From Paludisphaera rhizosphaerae (GTDB lineage Bacteria > Planctomycetota > Planctomycetia > Isosphaerales > Isosphaeraceae), in the NCBI RefSeq assembly GCF_011065895.1, contig NZ_JAALCR010000014.1, positions 158,325 to 222,324 on the forward strand: 64,000 nucleotides of DNA, given 5' to 3'. This document shows, piece by piece, positions 25,506 through 34,500 of this stretch (position 1 is its first letter; every line of letters starts with the position of its first letter). The position numbers were made by a program, and so were the translations under genes. Below the pieces are notes generated by a model, which was given only the letters and a program-made list of their open reading frames with translations, made no database searches and was not told where the DNA came from.

Positions 25506-28500
25506 CTGACGCGGCCAGCGCCCGGTATACGAGACGTTCCGTACGCGGGCCTCGCTCTCGTCGGCGAAGTGGAAGAAGCCGAAGGTCCTGCGGTTCGCCG
25601 GCTCGATCGCGCGGGAGTAGACCTCGGTTCCGTTCAGGCGGAGGGTCGCCCGATCGCCGGCGATTTCCAGGACGACGCTGTTCCACTGCTTTTCCTTGAG
25701 CGGCAGAGACGCCGGGCCCCGGCGGTTCTCGGTCTCGACGGCCGTATTGCCGGGCTCGAGGCCGGTGCGGTCGTACGCGGCGTCGGTCATCCAGTGGACC
25801 TTGACGCCGTCGGGATCCAGGAGGAACGCCAGCCGATCGAGGGCCGGCGAGGCCGTCGCCCGGCCGGGGTCGTAGAAGAACTCGTAGGAGATCTCGCCGT
25901 CCTCCAGCATCGGCCGATGGTAAGCGAGGAGGCTCTCCTGCTTCGAACCTGGGAACTCGGTGCGGACCCGGCCGACGATCTCGTCGCCTCGCTTCTCCCA
26001 ATCGGCCGTCGCGCCGGCGGGTTCGTCGTCGTAATAGTCGGCTCGCCAGCCCGTCAGGTCGGGGAGGGCCGAAAGTTTGAGGCGTTCGGGGACGTCCGGT
26101 GAACCCGTGATCCTGAGCTTCCTGACGCCGGCCGTGGAGCCCGCACTGGCGTGGACGGCCAGCCAGGGATCGCGTTCGGCGGGGAGGTTGGCCTCGTAGA
26201 CCTGGCGGTCGTTGATGAAGATCGTCATGCGATTACCCTTCACGACCAGGCGGTAGGCGAACCAGTCGCCGATCCCGGCCAGCGGCGGCTTGACGTCGAT
26301 CGTCTCGGTGCGCCGGCCTACCAGAAGTCGATACAGGTGGTTCAGGTCGTATTTCGGCGCGATGGCCACCCCGGCGTAAGAGATGCGGGCCTCGCGCCAG
26401 CCGAACGAGGTCAACTCGCAGTCGAGCTGGAAGTCGCCGCGCAGCGGGGTCGCCAGGTAGAGGTAGTCGTTGAAGTGCCCGGGCAAATGGGCGAGCTCGG
26501 CGTCACGACGGAGCCAGTGGCTCGACGGCGAGCCATTGCCACGCGTCTCGGCCGTGGCGAGGTCGACGGAAGCCCAGGACGAACCTTCGCCCGTCGCGGG
26601 CGGGACCCCGGCGTCAAGCGAGGCCAGCAGGGCCAGCGACCGGGTCCCCTTGACGAGGGTTTCCCACCGCGAGGCGCCGGCCTTCTTCTGGGCCCAATCG
26701 GCCGCGACGTCCAGCAAGGCCAGGACCGCGGGCGTCGCCTTCTTTCGCTCGGTCGCGAAGGCGGCGGCGGTCAACTCCGGCCAGCGGAGCCATTCGTCGA
26801 GATTGGAGGCGTCTCGGAGGGATTCGAGAAGCGGCTTCAACGCCGTCAGGGCGGCCTCGGCCGCCGCGTCGTCGTCGCGAGCGGTCGCGATCATCGCCTG
26901 CAAGGCGAGCTTTCCTCGCCGCGCCGCGTCGTCGCCGGCCGGAGCGGCTTCGACCCGATCGGCCAGTTCCGCGAGCTTTCCCGCCTGAGCCGCGGCCTCC
27001 ACCATCGCCATCGCCGGGGCTCTCAGCTTTCCACCCGCCTCCGCTGGGGACGCTGCGGTCGGGGGGGGATTCGCGGGGGTGGAGTAACCCTGCAGCCGAA
27101 AGACCGGGTGGTCGGGCGAGGGGAGAACCCAACCCGCAAGGGCTTGATAGCGAGCCTCGGCGTCGGCCGGCGCGGACGCCAGCACGTCCTCGGCCCCGAG
27201 GCTGAAGAGACGCTCGCCGATCACCGCGTGACGGGCGCGGCGTTCAGCTTCGGAGCCGACCTGCGCCGGGCTCCGCAGGGCGAGCGCGTTGCGGTCGGCG
27301 TCCGAGAGCGACTCGGGCCATCGGCCCTTGAGGACCACGTCGCGAACCTGCACCGCCGTCCTGTCCTTGTCATGGAAGAGGCCGAACCGACGCCCGGCCG
27401 TTGGCTCCAACGGATGCTCGTAGATCGTCCGCCCGTTCAACTCCAGGACGGCGGACGTCTCCTTGATCGTGAGCGTCAGCGCGTTCCAGTCGTTCGGCTT
27501 GAGGGGAAGCTCGCCGTCTCCCTGCCGATTCTCCGGCACGTCGACGGCGTTGGCGGCCGACACGCCCGACAGGTCGTTCGGGCCGCTCGTCAGCCAGTGC
27601 AGGCGCACGCCCTTCGGCTCCAAGAGGAAGGCGATGCGGCCCAGCGCGGGATGCACCATGACCTGATCGGGCTCGTAATAGAAGGCGTAGCTCAGGACGT
27701 CCCCGTCGCGGAGGGGCCGTTCGTAGAACAGGAGGCTCTGGACGGCGTCCTGGGGGAGCGCCGCCGCTCGACCGCTCTCGTCGTAGTATTCAGGGTTTTG
27801 AGTGGAGAGTCCCGAGGGGGGAAGCCGCCGGCCGCGAATGACGCCGCCTTCGGCCGACCAGTCGAAGTCGTCGGGATTGGTGGAGGGCCTGGTCCGCCGG
27901 ATGGAGGCTGTCGCCGCGTCCTCGGCGGCTGCGGGTGTGGGCGTCCGACGGGGCATCCGCGACTCGTTGAAGAAGCGGCTCGACCATCCTTCCAGGCGGT
28001 CCTCGGAGGTCAGCTTCACCTCGCGGGGGATCGTCGGATTCCCCGTGAGGACGACGTTGCGCCAGGCGGTGCGCTGGCCGGCGCCCGAGCCCAGGACCAG
28101 CCAGGGATTGGTCGGGGTGGGCGGCTTGTCCTCACGCATCAGGTGTCCGTTGACGTAGAGGCGCGTGGACTCCGGAGAGACCTTGTACATCACGCGGTTG
28201 AAGTCCTCGGTTCGCACGAACTTCCAGGGACGCCGAGGGTTCTCGGGATCGAGGTTCGGGGATTCGATCGCCGCGTTGGGGTCGGACGTGAGGGCGCCGT
28301 AGAGGACCCCGCCGCTGGCCCAGTCTCCTCGGAAGACGTCCATCGACAGTTCGAATTCGCCCGTGAGCGGGTAGTCGAACGCCAGCCGCTCGCCGAGCGC
28401 GCTGGCGACCAGGGCCGTGAGATCCTGATGACGAACCCATAAGGCCCGGAAGGAGGCGTTGTTGGTGCTGAAGGCGCTCCAGCCGGGGAGATCCACGACC

Positions 28501-31500
28501 GTGGAAGCCGTCAAACCCCGAGAGCCCGTCTCCTCGGCGCGGGCCGAGGCCAGCTCGCGCCGGACGATCGAGACGGCCGAGGAATCGGAGTAACGCCGCG
28601 CCTGCCCTTCAAGCGCCTCCATCAGCTCAAGGCCGAGGGCCCGCAGCTCGGGTTTGTCGCTCGACCGGGCGGCCCTCATCACTGGGTAGTCGTTCCAGGG
28701 GAACGTCCGCCGTTGCTGAAGGCGCATGCGGACGTTAAGGGTTTCGAGCGGCGAGGCGTTTTCGCGAGCGAGTTCGTCGATGCGGGACTTGACGCGACCG
28801 GAGACTTCCTCAACCCGCCCGGCCGTGAGGCCGATGAGTCTGTCGAGCGTCTCAGCGTTTTCGACCTTCTGCTCGACGGCGGCGTGCGTCTCTTTGGCCA
28901 ACTCGTCGAGCTTGCCAGCCTCGGCGGCCGACTCGACCAGCAGGCTCGCCGTGCTCCAGACGTCGTCGCTCGGCGAGGCATGGGGGGCCGGGTTCGCGCG
29001 GTTCGTGAAGCGAGCCGGGGGGTGATCGTCTGGGCCAGCGGTCGTCAGGAACCGGACGGACTTCCGCGATTCATTGGGGAGCGTCCAGGCCTTGAGAGCG
29101 GCGTATCGGTCGGTGACGGGAAGGCTCGCCATCCCCTGGAGGGTGAGGCGGAGGGCTTCGCCCAGGGGCGGGTCGCCGCCGGAGTAGCTCGGAGAGTCGA
29201 AGAACCGGCCGAACTGCTCCAGGGCTCCCGTCCAGTCCCCGGCGCGGGCGGATTCTCCGGCGATGGTCAGCAAGTGCTGCTTGCGCAGGTAGAGGAGGTA
29301 GTCGCCGCCGTAGTTGACGCCTCCGGTTCGTTCGACGACGTCGAAGTACGAGAGCAGCAGCTTGCGGCCCGCCTCGACGTCGCCCGCGGCGAACGACTGG
29401 CGGGCGAGGGCGAGCATCAGAGGGCCGGCCGGTCCACCAGGCCCCGAGCCTTCATAGGCCTTCAAGCCGGCCTCCACGACCTGACTCGCGGGCTTGCGAG
29501 CCGCCGGCCGGTCGAGTGCGGGCAGAGCCGCCAGCACGGCCAGCTCGGCGGTCGTGCGAAGGGGATCGCTCTTCACGCGATCGAGCAGGGCGGCGAGGGC
29601 CGTATTCAGGTCGTCGTCGCGGCCGGAGGCGAGCGCGAGTTGCGTCTTCAGTACGAGCGCCGGCGCGGAGGCAAGGGGCTGACGCCCACGAGCCTCGACA
29701 ACGCGGACGAGGGCGTCGGAACGGCCGGCCCGGACGGCCCAGTCGGCCAGCATTGCGCCGACGCTTCGCGCCCGGAGCGTCCCGCCGGAGCCGAGCGGCT
29801 GAGCATAGAGGAACAGGTCGGCCGGCCTCGCCTCCGGGGCGACCGCGCCCAGGAGCGTCTCATAGACCAGTTCGGGCGGGGCCTGGCGTCGCTTCCAGAT
29901 CGGATCCAGCTCCATCATCCGGGTGACGACCCGACCCGGAACCGGATCCGTGGGCTCCACGGCCGCGCCGTTGCGAACGACGACGCGCTGCCGGCGGGCG
30001 TTCGGCGAAGCCTCGACGACCACGGGAGGCCCCCCCTTGAGCGACTCGCGGACGGCCCGGGCGCTCAGCTCGAAGAAGCCCTGGTCTGCGGCGAGCTTCG
30101 CCACCTGCATGGCCTGCTCGAAGCGATCCAGGGGAAGGAGCGGCGTCCCGGCAGCCGGCGTGCGAACCGCCGGAGCGCCCGGCGCGCGAGCCCCCGGGGC
30201 GGCCGGGACGGGAGGACGCGGGATCGGCAACGAAGCGTCCTGGGCCTGGAAAGACGTGCGGCGAACCGGAACGGCCGCGGGCGCGGGCGCCGCGGCGGGG
30301 GGCTGGTTCGGCTGGGGGCCAGCGGGCTTCTTCTTCACATCGCCGATCAGGATCGAGTCGAGCATTCGGCCCAGGGCGGCCTCCGCCGTCGCGCGGTCGC
30401 CCCGCCGGAGCGCTTGCTCGCCCTGCTCGCGGAGCATCGCCAGATTCCACGACGGGTCCGCCTGGCGTCGCGCGGCTTCCAGCGCGACCGTGGCGAGCGA
30501 GTCCCCGCGCGATCGCCATTCGTCGGACTTCCGACAGGCCCGCGCAACGAGCCAGACGGGGATGAGGCTCATGGCCTCCGCCCGCTGGCGGGCGTTGGCC
30601 CGACCGCCGGGCGGGAGCGGCTCCAGGGGCTTCTTCGCCAGAACCTCGTCCAGATGGTCGAGCGCCGTGCGAACGGCCTGGGAGTCGCCGCCGGCCAGGG
30701 CGGTCAGCGCGGCGGTCGCGGCGGTCGCGACGTCGTCGGGGGTGGATTTGCGGATCTCCTCCAGCCTCGTGCTCACCTGGCCCAGACGCTTCGGATCGCC
30801 GGCCGCCGCCTGGAGCGACTCGTCGAGGAGGCTCCGGATCGCGGCCTTGTCCAGTTCGCGGGGGTAGACCATCACGCCCATCTGGACCCCCGACGTGGAC
30901 TTGCCGTCGCCCGAGCCCAGGAAGCGTGACACGGCCTGGGCCAGATCCTCGCCCTTCATGCCCGTCAGGGCTTCATCAAGGCTGGTGCGGACGGTCCGAA
31001 TCAACTCCGACCGCTCCATGTAGTAGTTGGGGGCGTCCGGCGGGATCGCCTCGGCGCCGGCCTGGGCCTCGTTGAGCATCGGGGCCGCGTCGACGGCGAA
31101 GCCCAGACGCAGCAACTCCCGACCGATCGCCATCTGGCTGCCGACCCGCATCTGCTGGGCGTAGTCGTCGCCGTAGTTCGACAGGTCCTGCGGCTTCGCC
31201 AGCTCGAGCAGGGCCCGCCTTGCGTCGTCCTTGCGGCCGTCCTTCACGTACAGAGCCACCAGCCGTCTGATGGGACTATACTCATATTCGTTCATGATGC
31301 TGGAATTGGACGAACGGTCGGTCAGGGCCGACTCGTAAAAGCGGACTGCCAGATCGCGGGTCGGCCCGTACTTCTCAAGCTCGCAGCCGAGAACCTGAGG
31401 CGCGTAGCCCGTCGGCGGGGCGTCCTTCGTCTTGTCGAGCACCTCGTTCACAAGGCGCACCGCGTCGTCGAACCGGCCCGCGCGGCAGTCGACCAGGGCC

Positions 31501-34500
31501 TGGAGGGCCTTTCCGGCCGTCCAGTCGGGATACTTCGCGCGGGCCGCCTCGATCTTGCGGGACAGCTCGTCGAGCCGGTTCTGGGCCGCGGCGAGGTCCA
31601 GCAGCCGCGAGACGAGGCTCGTGATCTGGCCCCCGGAACTGAACGAGAGACCCGTCTGAAAGGCCTGCCACTCGCCGTTGTTCGAGCTGACCGTCTGGTC
31701 GGGGACGGCGATCTCGCAGGCGTAGTCGTAGATCTCCGGGAGCTTCCAGATCTCCTCGTCGTAGACGTAGTCCATGATGTTCGCGCGATCGGCCGGGAAG
31801 GCGGCCCAGGCCTTGCGGAACAGGGGGACGACCCGAGATTTCTGGGCCGGATCGTACGACATGTTCTGGATCATGTTCATAACGGAGCCGTAATTGCCGA
31901 AGGAGCGCATGTCGGCCTCCTCCAGCATCTTCGACAGCTCCTCGGACTTGCCCGCGGTCTGGAAGGCGTTCATCACCTGATAATAATTGCGGCCGAAAAG
32001 GGCTGGGTCCTTCTGGAACGCGGCCTTGTACTGTTCGACGGCCGCGGCGGCCTGGCCTTCCTGGTAGAGCTGGGTCGCGGTCTGGTAGCGGAGCGAGGCG
32101 TCGTCGGGACGCAGCTCGATCACCTTCATCAGCTCGGCGCGGGCGTCGTCGCGCCGATTCGCCGCCTTGTAATAGTCGGCCAGAGTCTGGTGGAGCTGGA
32201 CCGAGTTGGGGGTCGTCTTGAGTTGGTCCTTGACCCTGCCGATCAACTCGTCGAGCCGACCTGAGCGGGCGAGCACCTGCACGGCCGCGGCGCGGGCCTG
32301 TTCAGGGCTCGCCGTGGTCGAGGAAACCGAGTAGCCGTAGGGGTTGGAGCGGGTGGGGAGCGTGCTCCGGAGGATCTGCTGGGCCACCTGGACGGCGGCT
32401 TCGTTGTTGCGGTCCTTCTGGTGCTGGAGCATCAGGCCGACGAGCGACGAGGCCTTGTTGCCGGCTCGTCGACGAGCCCGGTTCAGCACCGCCTCGCTCA
32501 ACTCGCCGAGCCCGAGCTGGCCCATCTGGCCGGCCAGGCGGACTTGCGTGTCGGTGTCGAGCCGGAGGCCGAAGAGGCGCTCGGCGGCGTGGCGGGCGCG
32601 TTCCAGGTCGCCCGTCAGGATGGCCAGCCGGAGCGCCTGCTCTTCTTTACGCTGGGTCGTGGCGTTGTCCAGCGGCTTGACGGCGTCGACCACTGTGAGC
32701 GCCTCGGCAGGGTCGCCGCGCTGTTCCAGCAGGTCGGCGAGAACGAGCCGCATGTCGGAGTCGGTCTTGGTGTGCTCGACGGCCTTCGAGAATTCGGTGA
32801 TCGCGGCGTCCTTATCGTCGTCCCACCAGTGAACGTAGCTGAGCGCTAGCCGCGGCAGGACGGCGTCGCCGTCGGATTGGGCCTCGTCGGCGAGTTTGCG
32901 GAGATGAGCGGCCAGGTCGCTGGACAGGTCCTGGCGCTTGAACTCGTCGTAGGCCGTTCGGACCACGCCGATCGCCCCCTCGTCGAAATACTCGTTGGCG
33001 GTAGGGAAGGAGAACCGCGACGAGGTCTGCGTATTGCCGTTCCAGACCATGACGTAGGAGAGAGAGTTGGCGGTCGAGCGGGGCCGGCCGGGGCGCCGTT
33101 GCTGGGCGGCCCGGCGCATTGCCGCGAACTGGTCGTCGAGCAGCCTGAAGGCGTCGGCGGAGTTCTTCTCGCGGAGCCGTAGGGATACGGCGCGGGCCCG
33201 GGCCGACGCCGGCGGGGCCATATAGGCGGGCTGTTGGGTCTTGGGCCCGAGGCGCTCGTACTTGTCGGAGAGGGCGCGGATCGTCTCGACGTCGGCTCGC
33301 TGACCGGCGAGCGCCAGCGCCATCGACAACTGCTCGGCGTTCTCGGCCGAGGCGACCGTCTCCCGGAAGATGCGATCGCCGTCGGCCTCGCGTTTGGCCC
33401 GCTTCAGCTCGGTGGTCACGGCGCCGAGAACGACCGAGTCGACCAGCTCGGGACGCCGGCGGCGGAGGTTCTCGTAGCAAGCGAGGAGGTGTTCCAGCTC
33501 GGCCGGGGGGAGGGGCGGCGTGCGGTCGACGTTGTCCTGGCCGACCCTGGAGTAGACCCGCTGGCCGGCCGCCGAGCGCCGATTCGTGACGCCGTACAGG
33601 ACCGCCCAGAGGGCCGAGGGATCCGTGGGGGTCGCCTTGCTCAGATCAACGGCCGTCTTGTAGGCCTCCGGGTAGTCGAAGCGGATCTGACTGAGCCAGT
33701 ACCAGTCCCAGAGCGCCGTCGGATCGGCGGGGGTCGCCTCCCTGGCCTTGCGGAAAGCGGCGAGAGTCTCCTCCTCCTTGTGGGTTTTCATGGCCGTGGA
33801 GAGGGTCCAGGCCAGGGCGGCCAGACGCGCCTGGCCGAAGTCCTGCGGCGTCCAGGCGTACGACTGCGAGCGCAGGTAGGCGTCGCGGGACTCGACGCTG
33901 GTCACGATGCGGATCTGGTAGATCGCGTTGATCCGCTCCTGAAGCGGCGGGACGGTGATGCGTTGGAGCGCCGAGGGCCGGGCGGCCGAGGAGGCTGTCT
34001 TGGGATCTCGGCTGCGGGCCTTGGCCACGGCGCCCTTTTCGTCGTCGGCCACGGCGCCCCGGAGATCCATCAGCGTTCGGAAACGGGCGACGGCGTCCTC
34101 GGGCCGCTTGAGCGCGACGAGCGCGACGCCCTCTCGGTAAAGCGCCTCCCAGTCTCGCGGATCCTTGCGGAGGAGGCCCTCGACGACCTCCAAGGCGGCC
34201 TTGGGCTTGTCGTTGGCGAGGAGGCTGTCGATCGCCGGGAAGACCTTGTCGGGCTGGCTCTTGCCGGCCGCCAGTTTGGACCAGACGGCCTGCGCCTCTT
34301 CCATCTCGTTGAGGCGAACGTAGAGTTGGGCCAGCTTGTTCGAGGCGTCGTCGGCGGGGGCCAACTCGACGAGTTGCTTCTGATACTTCGCCGCGCTCTC
34401 GAAGTCGCCCTCTTCCTCAGAGAGCTTGACCAACTGCTGGAGCAATCGCGGGTCGCGGGCGTCGGCGGCGAGGAGCCGCTCCAGCTCGGAGCGCGCCTGG